Origin: Prodigiosinella confusarubida
Lineage (GTDB): Bacteria > Pseudomonadota > Gammaproteobacteria > Enterobacterales > Enterobacteriaceae
Assembly (NCBI RefSeq): GCF_002847015.1
Contig: NZ_CP025085.1
Location: forward strand, 4,154,001-4,218,000
Direction: 5' to 3'
DNA length: 64,000 bases
The position numbers were made by a program, and so were the translations under genes. Below, piece by piece: positions 31,171-39,343 of the stretch; the first letter of the stretch is position 1; each line of letters begins with the position of its first letter. The notes beneath the pieces were generated by a model that saw only the letters and a list, made by a program, of their open reading frames with translations, did no database searches and was not told the DNA's origin.

Positions 31171-31419
31171 GGTGGCTTTCGTTACTTGGTCTGAAAGGCG
31201 TAAATAAATTTACCCTGAGCGCTAAAATCGCGTTATCGGTAAAACCAGCCGTTTATATGATGGTTTACCAATAGCATCTAAAGCGCGGAGTATATCACCA
31301 TATTGCGGATGGCTGCGTGCTTTAAGCGTATAATTGCAGCGATATTGCAAGCTGGTACGCTGATAATTGAGTGGCGTCCTCACAGCCAGACGCGTATAAA
31401 CAGGAGTCTGAAACCGACT

Positions 31420-31668
31420 ATGCCGAAAAAAACTGAACAACCCGTCAGCTTTGAAAGTTCACTCAGTGAACTGGAGCAAATCGTAACGCGTCTGGAATCT
31501 GGCGAATTACCGCTGGAAGACGCGCTGAATGAATTTGAGCATGGCATTCAACTGGCGCGTCAGGGTCAACAAAAACTTCAACAGGCTGAACAACGTGTGC
31601 AGATTCTATTAAATGATGACCCGGAAGCAGCATTAACGTCTTTCACTCCGGATAATGAGACGCTATGA
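31420..31668 (+). CDS. xseB: Exodeoxyribonuclease VII small subunit
   Basis: 82 residues (E. coli 80). Start: the ATG at 31420 ([40 protein letters not shown]), behind an AGGAG; the longer reading from 31303 lies in the promoter region. A small helical protein that binds XseA to form a single-strand exonuclease. Overlaps ispA by 4 bases (ATGA), first gene of xseB-ispA-dxs. Confidence 0.96.
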   Translation: MPKKTEQPVSFESSLSELEQIVTRLESGELPLEDALNEFEHGIQLARQGQQKLQQAEQRVQILLNDDPEAALTSFTPDNETL

Positions 31669-32576
31669 CAGATTTCGATACGCAGCTGAATGTTCTCTAC
31701 CAGCGCAGTAATGCTGCCTTGAGCTGCTTTATTTCAGCACTACCTTTTCAGAGTAGTCCATTGGTAGACACCATAACTTATGGCACGCTTCTCGGAGGGA
31801 AACGGCTGCGTCCGTTTCTGGTTTATACTACCGGACACCTTTTTGGATTAGCCACAGAAAGCCTTGATGCGCCAGCGGCGGCGGTTGAATGTATTCATGC
31901 CTATTCACTCATTCACGACGATCTGCCCGCGATGGATAATGACGACCTGCGCCGAGGACAACCTACCTGTCACATGAAATTTGGCGAGGCCAGCGCTATT
32001 CTGGCAGGAGACGCATTGCAGACGCTGGCGTTCTCTATACTGGCTGACGCGCCTATGCTGCATGTCAGTGACCGTGACCGGTTGGCAATGTTATCTGAAC
32101 TGGCTCAGGCCAGTGGCGTTAGCGGAATGTGTGGTGGTCAGGCGCTGGATCTTGCTGCGGAAGGGCATCAGGTGGATTTGTCCTCGCTCGAACAGATCCA
32201 TCGCCACAAGACCGGCGCATTGATTCGAGCCTCCGTACGATTAGGCGCACTTGCAGCTGGCGAGCGTGGACGGGATGCCTTACCTTATCTCGATCGCTAC
32301 GCCAATGCTATCGGGCTGGCTTTTCAGGTTCAGGATGACATACTGGATGTCATTGGTGATAGCACCACGACGGGGAAACGTCAGGGAGCCGATCAACAAT
32401 TGGGGAAAAGTACCTACCCCGGCTTATTGGGTCTGGAGAACGCGAAAGCCAAAGCTCGAGATCTTTACCAGGAATCTTTAGCCGCGCTGAGTGATTTGGT
32501 GGCTTCCAGTGATATTCCATTAGTCGTAACACCACTGCAAGCCTTAGCGAATTACATCGTTGAACGCGATAAATAA
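31665..32576 (+). CDS. ispA: Farnesyl diphosphate synthase
   Basis: 303 residues (E. coli 299). Condenses DMAPP with two IPP into farnesyl diphosphate. Both aspartate-rich motifs are present: [14 protein letters not shown] near residue 85 and DDILD near 225; GGKRLRP lies near 44 and the HKTG motif near 181. It overlaps xseB by 4 bases and is 33 bases upstream of dxs. Its product feeds CyoE, ubiquinone and undecaprenyl phosphate synthesis. Confidence 0.97.
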   Translation: MTDFDTQLNVLYQRSNAALSCFISALPFQSSPLVDTITYGTLLGGKRLRPFLVYTTGHLFGLATESLDAPAAAVECIHAYSLIHDDLPAMDNDDLRRGQPTCHMKFGEASAILAGDALQTLAFSILADAPMLHVSDRDRLAMLSELAQASGVSGMCGGQALDLAAEGHQVDLSSLEQIHRHKTGALIRASVRLGALAAGERGRDALPYLDRYANAIGLAFQVQDDILDVIGDSTTTGKRQGADQQLGKSTYPGLLGLENAKAKARDLYQESLAALSDLVASSDIPLVVTPLQALANYIVERDK

Positions 32577-32609
32577 CACCAATACAAGTAACTCCTTAAT
32601 GGGCATCCG

Positions 32610-34472
32610 ATGAGCTTTGATATAGCGAAATATCCCACGCTGGCGTTAGTGGAAACTCCAGAAGAATTGCGTCTGCTGCCAAAAGAAAGCCTGCCAAAAC
32701 TATGTGACGAACTACGGCAATATTTGCTAGATAGCGTTAGTCGTTCGAGTGGTCACTTTGCCTCCGGTTTGGGTACAGTTGAGTTAACGGTCGCACTGCA
32801 TTATGTCTATAACACCCCTTTCGATCATCTGGTGTGGGATGTGGGCCATCAGGCTTATCCGCACAAAATTCTAACCGGACGCCGTGATCGTATATCCACT
32901 ATCCGTCAAAAAGACGGTCTACATCCGTTTCCCTGGCGCGAAGAGAGCGAATACGATGTACTCAGCGTGGGACACTCATCCACGTCCATCAGTGCCGGGC
33001 TGGGTATGGCCGTGGCGGCCGAACGTGAAGGTATGGGACGACGTACCGTTTGTGTTATCGGTGATGGTGCCATTACAGCAGGAATGGCATTTGAAGCCAT
33101 GAATCATGCAGGCGATATCAAGCCTGATATGCTGGTGGTTCTAAATGATAACGAGATGTCGATTTCAGAAAATGTCGGTGCATTGAATAATCACCTCGCT
33201 CAACTGCTGTCTGGGAAGCTTTATTCCACCCTGCGTGAAGGCGGCAAAAAAGTCCTTTCGGGATTACCACCCATCAAAGAATTGATGAAACGGACTGAAG
33301 AACATCTGAAAGGTATGGTAGTGCCCGGAACCTTGTTTGAAGAACTGGGTTTTAATTATATTGGCCCGGTTGACGGTCATGATGTTCAGGCGCTTGCGCA
33401 AACACTGAAAAATATGCGTAGTCTGAAAGGCCCGCAACTACTGCATATCATGACCAAGAAAGGCAAAGGTTACGCACCTGCCGAACAAGACCCCATTAGT
33501 TGGCACGCAGTGCCAAAATTTGACCCGGCCAGTGGTACTCTGCCTAAAAGCAAGGAAAGCCTGCCGACCTACTCCAAGATTTTTGGTCAGTGGTTGTCTG
33601 AAACAGCCGCACAAGACAGCACACTGATGGCTGTCACTCCAGCCATGCGCGAAGGGTCAGGGATGGTGCAATTTTCCCGCGACTATCCGCAACAGTATTT
33701 TGACGTTGCGATCGCTGAGCAACATGCCGTTACCTTTGCCGCCGGTCTGGCAATTGGTGGTTATAAACCTGTCGTAGCCATTTATTCAACGTTCTTGCAA
33801 CGCGCCTACGATCAAGTGATTCACGATGTCGCCATCCAGAATCTGCCAGTACTGTTTGCCATCGATCGTGGTGGCATTGTCGGTGCTGACGGGCAGACTC
33901 ACCAGGGTGCTTTCGACCTGTCCTTCCTGCGTTGCATTCCCAACATGATAATCATGGCTCCCAGCGATGAAAACGAATGCCGTCAGATGCTTTACACTGG
34001 TTACCATTACCAAAAGGGCCCAACGGCAGTACGTTATCCCAGAGGCTGTGGGATCGATGCCGAACTCATGCCGTTGCAGGCATTACCCATCGGTAAAGGT
34101 GTCATCCGTCGCCAAGGTGAGAAAATTGCCATACTAAACTTCGGGACACTGCTGCCAGAGGCGAGGACAGTAGCTGAAACGTTGAACGCTACGCTAGTGG
34201 ATATGCGATTTGTCAAACCGCTGGATGAAGCATTGGTTGAGACATTGGCGAGCACTCATCAAGCACTGGTAACGCTGGAAGAGAACGCCATTATGGGCGG
34301 AGCCGGCAGTGGCGTGAATGAATTCCTGATGTCAAAACGACTGTTGGTCCCGGTGCTGAACATCGGATTACCGGATCGTTTTATTCCTCAAGGGGTACAG
34401 GGAGAGATTCGGTCCGATCTAGGTCTGGATGCAGCAGGTATTGAGCACCAGATAACGCAATGGCTGGCATAA
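32610..34472 (+). CDS. dxs: 1-deoxy-D-xylulose-5-phosphate synthase
   Basis: 620 residues, the E. coli length. Thiamine diphosphate enzyme that joins pyruvate and glyceraldehyde 3-phosphate to DXP, the first step of the MEP isoprenoid route and a precursor for thiamine and pyridoxal. ThDP motif [36 protein letters not shown] (about residues 151-186); the catalytic Glu near 370 is in [12 protein letters not shown]; transketolase C-terminal domain at the end. Last gene of the operon with xseB and ispA. Confidence 0.98.
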   Translation: MSFDIAKYPTLALVETPEELRLLPKESLPKLCDELRQYLLDSVSRSSGHFASGLGTVELTVALHYVYNTPFDHLVWDVGHQAYPHKILTGRRDRISTIRQKDGLHPFPWREESEYDVLSVGHSSTSISAGLGMAVAAEREGMGRRTVCVIGDGAITAGMAFEAMNHAGDIKPDMLVVLNDNEMSISENVGALNNHLAQLLSGKLYSTLREGGKKVLSGLPPIKELMKRTEEHLKGMVVPGTLFEELGFNYIGPVDGHDVQALAQTLKNMRSLKGPQLLHIMTKKGKGYAPAEQDPISWHAVPKFDPASGTLPKSKESLPTYSKIFGQWLSETAAQDSTLMAVTPAMREGSGMVQFSRDYPQQYFDVAIAEQHAVTFAAGLAIGGYKPVVAIYSTFLQRAYDQVIHDVAIQNLPVLFAIDRGGIVGADGQTHQGAFDLSFLRCIPNMIIMAPSDENECRQMLYTGYHYQKGPTAVRYPRGCGIDAELMPLQALPIGKGVIRRQGEKIAILNFGTLLPEARTVAETLNATLVDMRFVKPLDEALVETLASTHQALVTLEENAIMGGAGSGVNEFLMSKRLLVPVLNIGLPDRFIPQGVQGEIRSDLGLDAAGIEHQITQWLA

Positions 34473-34542
34473 CGGGCTGATAAAAAACAAGGAAGTAGTG
34501 ACGCGTCCCTGATAGTGTTCACTTAGAACGATTGCCACAAAA

Positions 34543-34583
34543 ATACGGAGTGAGATCCTAAGGAAAAGGTATCCACTCCGTAT
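34543..34583. repeat. Inverted repeat downstream of dxs
   Basis: ATACGGAGTG and CACTCCGTAT form a 10-bp stem with a 21-base loop, in the 158-base gap between dxs and the pgpA relic. No T-run follows on either strand, so it is only a weak terminator candidate. Confidence 0.6.
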
Positions 34584-34630
34584 CGACTATCCCGATTGCT
34601 TCATTGACCGGTATTCATGTTTAAAAAAGT

Positions 34631-35145
34631 TCACAGCGGCCAATAATGGCCAGCCAAATAAATAATCCCGGTTGATATCACACCAGCGACGATGTCATCC
34701 ACCATAATACCTGCGCCACCATGAACATTACGGTCAAACCAGCGAATTGGCCAAGGTTTCCAGATATCAAGACAGCAAAAAACAACAAATCCTATAGCAA
34801 TCCAGCCTCAGTTTCTGTTTGGAATCGCCATCAGCGTGATCCACATGCCGACAAACTCATCCCAGACAATGCTGCCATGATCGTGGATACCCATGTCTTT
34901 TGCCGTCTGATGACAAAGGTAAACACCGATACAGATACGACACATCACCAGCAGCACGTAAAGTTGTCAGGACAGGAACGACATCAGATACCACACGGGA
35001 ATCGAGGCCAGAGATCCTACTGTTCCAGGCATCCAGGGTGACAGGTCGCTGCCAAAGCCCGTTGCCAGAAAATGCAATGGATTACGATGCGCAAACGGTT
35101 TTTGGCAATTTGAGCGCTTTTCTTATCATGAGCCAAAATGGTCAT
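34631..35145 (-). pseudogene. pgpA: pgpA, phosphatidylglycerophosphatase A, inactivated
   Basis: Intact PgpA (about 172 aa) dephosphorylates phosphatidylglycerol phosphate at the inner membrane. Here the reading starts at the ATG 35143-35145 ([20 protein letters not shown]), overlapping thiL by 20 bases. It loses one base near 35085-35088 (expected CGCATGCG, seen CGCATCG). The restored frame gives NPLHFLATGFGSDLSPWMPG and on to SFLS, then TGA (34967-34969) where E. coli has Trp; a second Trp-to-TGA is at 34808-34810. Between and after these, HDHGSIVWDEF and IMVDDIVAG are still well kept, ending at TGA 34631-34633. Total length is 515 bases, one less than 172 codons. Three lesions argue against a sequencing error. 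Confidence 0.93.
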
Positions 35146-36100
35146 AACCCTTCAGATTCAGTTCAAGGGGTTTATCATGCTGAAAAAAACGTAACCCTTC
35201 AGAAGAAGGACCAATCTGCCCGATACAAGTATAGCGAGCCCCCAGATGGCCCAGGGCCACATCCAGAGCACCACGATTAAGCTCTGGAACGGTAAAACAC
35301 AACTCATAATCCTCACCACCACTGAGGGCCCAGTTCATTGCCCAGGATGGATCCGCGTGCGCCAGCAAGGCATCAGAATAAGGTAATGCATCAAGGTTGA
35401 TTCGCGCACCACATCCACTTGCTTTCAAAATATGCTGGATATCGGATACCAATCCATCGGAAAGATCGATAACCGCACTGGCCAGATCGCGCAGCGCCTG
35501 CCCTTGTAAAATCCGTGGATGTGGCCGTAAGTGGCGTTGAATCAGCATCTGATGTGCTTCAGGATCAGCAACTTCCCATTGATTCTGCAAAATCGCCAGA
35601 CCAGCCGCACTGTCCCCCAGTGTGCCAGTGACGTAAATCCAGTCGCCAATACGAGCCTTGCTACGTGTCAATGCGCGTCCGACCGGAACCAGGCCATGGA
35701 TAGTCAGTGTCATACTCAGCGGGCCGCGAGTCGTATCACCACCGATTAACTGCATGCCATAGTAATCCAACTGCTCAAACAGACTGTCACTATAGGCCGT
35801 CAACCACGCGTGATCGATTTCCGGCAATGTTAATGCCAGCGACAACCAGGCAGGATCAGCGCCCATGGCAGCCAAATCGCTCAGGTTAACCGCCAGGGAT
35901 TTATAAGCCAGATCAGCGGGATCAATATCAGGCAGGAAATGAATCCCGGAAACCAGTGTATCGGTACTTATCGCCAGCAGTTGCTTGTCAGCGACTGTTA
36001 ACAAAGCACAATCATCACCGATCCCCAGTTCGACATCCCGACGTGAAGTTCTTACCCGATCAAAATAACGGGCAATAATCTCAAACTCACCTTCAACCAT
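35126..36100 (-). CDS. thiL: Thiamine-monophosphate kinase
   Basis: 324 residues (E. coli 325). Phosphorylates thiamine phosphate to the active coenzyme thiamine diphosphate. PurM-like fold; conserved [11 protein letters not shown] near residue 25 and [15 protein letters not shown] near 80, with GGDTTRGP near 118. Ribosome site GGAAGGG precedes the ATG. It follows nusB with a 59-base gap, but that gap holds a strong terminator hairpin, so expression needs read-through or its own promoter. Dxs in this window depends on its product. Confidence 0.96.
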   Translation of the reverse strand: MVEGEFEIIARYFDRVRTSRRDVELGIGDDCALLTVADKQLLAISTDTLVSGIHFLPDIDPADLAYKSLAVNLSDLAAMGADPAWLSLALTLPEIDHAWLTAYSDSLFEQLDYYGMQLIGGDTTRGPLSMTLTIHGLVPVGRALTRSKARIGDWIYVTGTLGDSAAGLAILQNQWEVADPEAHQMLIQRHLRPHPRILQGQALRDLASAVIDLSDGLVSDIQHILKASGCGARINLDALPYSDALLAHADPSWAMNWALSGGEDYELCFTVPELNRGALDVALGHLGARYTCIGQIGPSSEGLRFFQHDKPLELNLKGYDHFGS

Positions 36101-36123
36101 AACCCTTCCAGACTGGTGAATCT

Positions 36124-36154
36124 AAAAAAACCAAGGCCGGTAAGCCGGCCTTGG
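36124..36154 (-). terminator. Strong intrinsic terminator between nusB and thiL
   Basis: Minus strand: CCAAGGCCGG-CTTA-CCGGCCTTGG followed directly by seven T. The stem is a perfect 10 bp, 5 bases after the nusB stop and about 24 bases before the thiL start. Confidence 0.93.
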
Positions 36155-36159
36155 TTATC

Positions 36160-36579
36160 TTATTTTCTGCCTTTACGTATGTGAGGAGCAGCTTTATCCA
36201 GCACACCATTCACAAATTTATGACTATCTTCTGCACCGAAAGTCTTGGCCAGTTCAATGGCTTCATTAATTGCCACTTTATAGGGCACATCCTCGCGCTT
36301 GCTCAATTCGAACAGCGCCAAACGCAGAATGGCTTTTTCCACCTGACCTAATTCTCCCAATTGACGGGACAGATAAGGAACCATCAAGGCATCAAGCTTA
36401 TCAGCCTGACTGGCAACCCCTGACAGGAGTTCACGAAAATAGGTGATGTCGACATCTTTGACATCCTGCTCGCTCAAAAATTGTAGTTCAATATCGGCAA
36501 TATCGTTCTTTGATAACTGCCAAGAATAAAGCGCTTGAACCGCACATTCACGAGCACGGCGACGAGCAGCAGGTTTCAC
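36160..36579 (-). CDS. nusB: Transcription antitermination factor NusB
   Basis: 139 residues, the E. coli length; all-helical. N-terminal Arg-rich [22 protein letters not shown], family signature [11 protein letters not shown]-like segment ([19 protein letters not shown]) and [34 protein letters not shown]. With NusE (ribosomal protein S10) it binds boxA RNA and supports rRNA antitermination. Follows ribH by 29 bases; an intrinsic terminator stands right after it. Confidence 0.97.
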   Translation of the reverse strand: MKPAARRRARECAVQALYSWQLSKNDIADIELQFLSEQDVKDVDITYFRELLSGVASQADKLDALMVPYLSRQLGELGQVEKAILRLALFELSKREDVPYKVAINEAIELAKTFGAEDSHKFVNGVLDKAAPHIRKGRK

Positions 36580-36608
36580 GGAATTCCCCTTAACTTAATA
36601 AATCAGGC

Positions 36609-37085
36609 TTACTTGATAGCGTTTAATACATTAATCATTTCAAGCGCGGTCAGGGCTGCTTCCGCCCCTTTATTACCCGCTTTGGTACCCGCACGCTCAA
36701 TGGCCTGCTCAATACTTTCTGTCGTCAATACCCCGAAAGCGACCGGAATATCACTACTCATGGCGACATGAGACAAACCAGAGCTACACTCGCCGGCGAC
36801 CAATTCAAAATGCGCAGTACCACCACGGATAACCGTTCCCAGAGCAACTACGGCATCGTACCCACCATTCTCAGTACTTTTGGTCAGCGCACGGACTGCC
36901 AGCGGCAATTCATAAGCACCTGGGACCCAAACGACGGTAATGTTCTCATCTTTAACCTGGCCAATGCGTTTCAGTGCATCGATGGCACCTTCCAGCAGGC
37001 TATCATTGATAAAATGGTTAAAGCGGGCAATAGCAATCGCCACACGGGCATTAGGAGTAGCAACAACACCTTCAATAACGTTCAT
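36609..37085 (-). CDS. ribH: 6,7-dimethyl-8-ribityllumazine synthase
   Basis: 158 residues (E. coli RibE/RibH 156). Joins 5-amino-6-ribitylaminouracil with dihydroxybutanone phosphate, the penultimate step to riboflavin. The substrate loops are present: [15 protein letters not shown] near residue 20, VPGAYELP near 54 and [14 protein letters not shown] near 82 with the catalytic His. Forms an icosahedral capsid in E. coli. Lies between ribD and nusB. Confidence 0.97.
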   Translation of the reverse strand: MNVIEGVVATPNARVAIAIARFNHFINDSLLEGAIDALKRIGQVKDENITVVWVPGAYELPLAVRALTKSTENGGYDAVVALGTVIRGGTAHFELVAGECSSGLSHVAMSSDIPVAFGVLTTESIEQAIERAGTKAGNKGAEAALTALEMINVLNAIK

Positions 37086-37207
37086 AGCTTTCCTTTGACT
37101 GTTTTATTACCCCGCAGGGGGGCGGATTCTATCATATTCTTTTGGTCGGCGTATCCGCTTTTGTCGGACCAGGAGAGTCGCCTGACACCGGTTATTACTC
37201 TGGGTGT

Positions 37208-38323
37208 TCAGTACTGTGGCTTCAGGATAATCCGCAGGTCCGGCCCCACCAATCGGACATCTGTCATTGAGAATTCAGGTGCCCGCGCCAACGTCTCCAG
37301 TCCCGGCAACACACACAGCGGACGAGCCAAATCCCCAAGCAGTCTGGGTGCCATGTAGATAATCAACTCATCCACCACATTTGCTTGTAGTAACGCCCCG
37401 GCAAAGCGAGCACCAGCCTCCACCCACACCGAGTTAATCTGACGCTTTCCCAGCAGCATCATTAATGCCACCAAATCGCTACCATCACCTTGTTGCGGAA
37501 CCAAAAGCTGTTCAACCGTATCCGGCCACGGCTGTTGATCCCGCTGGGGACGCGCCAGCCAGGTCATACCCGGCTGATGGATAATACGATGCTGTGGTTT
37601 CACCCGTAGTTGGCTATCGACAATAATCCTCACGGGCTGACGCAGTTGATCTTGCGGATAGACACGTTGCGTATCCTCATCCAATTCCGACCAACGTACG
37701 GTAAGTGAAGGGTCATCAGCCAGCACAGTAGCGCTACTACTCAGAATAGCGGCACTCTGTGCCCGAAACCGCTGCACATCCTGCCGTGCCTGCGGTGATG
37801 TAATCCACTGGCTTTCACCGGAGGCCATTGCCGTACGTCCATCCAGCGAAGCCGCCATTTTTAACTGTACATAGGGGAATCCGGTACGCATCCGCTTGAG
37901 AAACCCCCGATTAAGCTTTTCGGCTTCCGCCATCATGACACCGTGGGTAACATCGATACCGGCCTGCTGCAAACGATACAAACCGCGCCCTGCCACCTCG
38001 GGGTTGGGATCCTGCATTGCCGCAACAACTCTTGCCACTCCTGCCTCAATTAATGCATCAGCGCAAGGCGGAGTACGACCATGATGACTGCACGGTTCCA
38101 GCGTTACATACACCGTTGCACCGTTGGCCTGCTTTCCCGACGTCCGCAAAGCATGGATCTCTGCATGAGGCTCACCGGCTTTATGGTGATAACCTTCGCC
38201 GACAATTTGTCCATCACGCACAATGACGCATCCCACATTCGGATTCGGCATCGTCGTAAAGCGACCACGCCGCGCCAGCGCCAATGCGTGAGCCATATAA
38301 AATTCATCAGACTGTATAGCCAT
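37208..38323 (-). CDS. ribD: Bifunctional riboflavin deaminase/reductase RibD
   Basis: 371 residues (E. coli 367). The N-terminal cytidine-deaminase-like domain (about 1-145) has the zinc site HAEIHAL and PCSHHGRTPPCADALI; the C-terminal NADPH reductase domain (about 150-371) has MAASLDGRTAMASGESQWI. It performs two steps of riboflavin synthesis. Follows nrdR after a 56-base gap, the conserved nrdR-ribD-ribH-nusB order. Confidence 0.97.
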   Translation of the reverse strand: MAIQSDEFYMAHALALARRGRFTTMPNPNVGCVIVRDGQIVGEGYHHKAGEPHAEIHALRTSGKQANGATVYVTLEPCSHHGRTPPCADALIEAGVARVVAAMQDPNPEVAGRGLYRLQQAGIDVTHGVMMAEAEKLNRGFLKRMRTGFPYVQLKMAASLDGRTAMASGESQWITSPQARQDVQRFRAQSAAILSSSATVLADDPSLTVRWSELDEDTQRVYPQDQLRQPVRIIVDSQLRVKPQHRIIHQPGMTWLARPQRDQQPWPDTVEQLLVPQQGDGSDLVALMMLLGKRQINSVWVEAGARFAGALLQANVVDELIIYMAPRLLGDLARPLCVLPGLETLARAPEFSMTDVRLVGPDLRIILKPQY

Positions 38324-38379
38324 CCTGCGAGTCCTTTTTGCGTGAAGAAAAACAGTTTTATTCTTTTGAAAGTAGCGGA

Positions 38380-38850
<471 letters not shown>

Positions 38851-38985
38851 TCAACATGGATATAGTTTACCCTGAATTCCCCGCGTGACCAAAATCTCGA
38901 CATGAGTCCGCGAGTGAAACACACGCATTTGACCGACCCCGCGACAAACTGTAAAAAATTCGTGTTAATTATACGAAAGAGTAAC

Positions 38986-39002
38986 GGTTTAAGCTTTATT
39001 GA
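38986..39002 (+). promoter_or_regulatory. PhoP box of mgtA
   Basis: GGTTTA-AGCTT-TATTGA matches the PhoP direct repeat (T/G)GTTTA-N5-(T/G)GTTTA with two changes in the second half. A -10-like TAAAGT follows 12 bases later (39015-39020), the usual PhoP geometry, so transcription should begin near 39027, leaving a leader of over 300 bases before mgtA. Confidence 0.75.
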
Positions 39003-39144
39003 GGCTACATCAGCTAAAGTAGCCCCGCGATGTGGTCGTCCTATGCGCCAGTTTAATGAAAGCTGCCGATAGCGATTAGACCCACCTGTAATACCGCAGA
39101 CTTGCCCTATCGTCTGCGCATGTTCAATAACCGGAGAACCCCTA

Positions 39145-39195
39145 ATGGGACCAGACCCTAATCCTCACCCGGAAAACAGAGTCATCCACCGGTAA
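39145..39195 (+). CDS. mgtL: MgtL-like proline-rich leader peptide of mgtA
   Basis: 16-codon ORF in the mgtA leader: MGPDPNPHPENRVIHR, stop TAA. It resembles the Salmonella/E. coli MgtL leader peptide, which begins MEPDPTPLP and controls mgtA transcription: ribosomes that translate the Pro codons slowly let the polymerase continue, whereas easy translation allows early termination. GGAGA lies 7 bases upstream of the ATG. Four Pro codons (CCA, CCT, CCT, CCG) are kept while the basic C-terminal half differs. A strong 10-bp hairpin starts 13 bases after its stop. Confidence 0.78.
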   Translation: MGPDPNPHPENRVIHR

Positions 39196-39208
39196 GCCAG
39201 CTTTTTTG

Positions 39209-39235
39209 CTGCCTTGCCGGTAACAGGCAAGGCAG
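39209..39235 (+). promoter_or_regulatory. Hairpin in the mgtA leader after mgtL
   Basis: CTGCCTTGCC-GGTAACA-GGCAAGGCAG, a perfect 10-bp stem with 7-base loop. It has no following T-run, so it is not an intrinsic terminator. By position it corresponds to the Mg-responsive leader structures described for Salmonella mgtA. The interval 38830-39343 has no other gene. Confidence 0.6.
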
Positions 39236-39343
39236 TGACGTCTTCGTTCGTCCCTGCTGAAAACAATGAACTGCACGCTGGTGTATCGCCGCCACGTGTC
39301 GTTTTAGTCGTGGTATCTCTGATACTGCGGCAGGGAGATTTTT

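Noticed and set aside
34473-34630. Relic of yajO downstream of dxs
   Set aside because: E. coli has yajO here, but this gap is only 158 bases and I saw no peptide similarity; only an inverted repeat is present.
34721-35280. Plus-strand ORFs of 106 and 126 residues opposite pgpA and thiL
   Set aside because: They are antisense to the pgpA relic and thiL, with no ribosome sites or family features.
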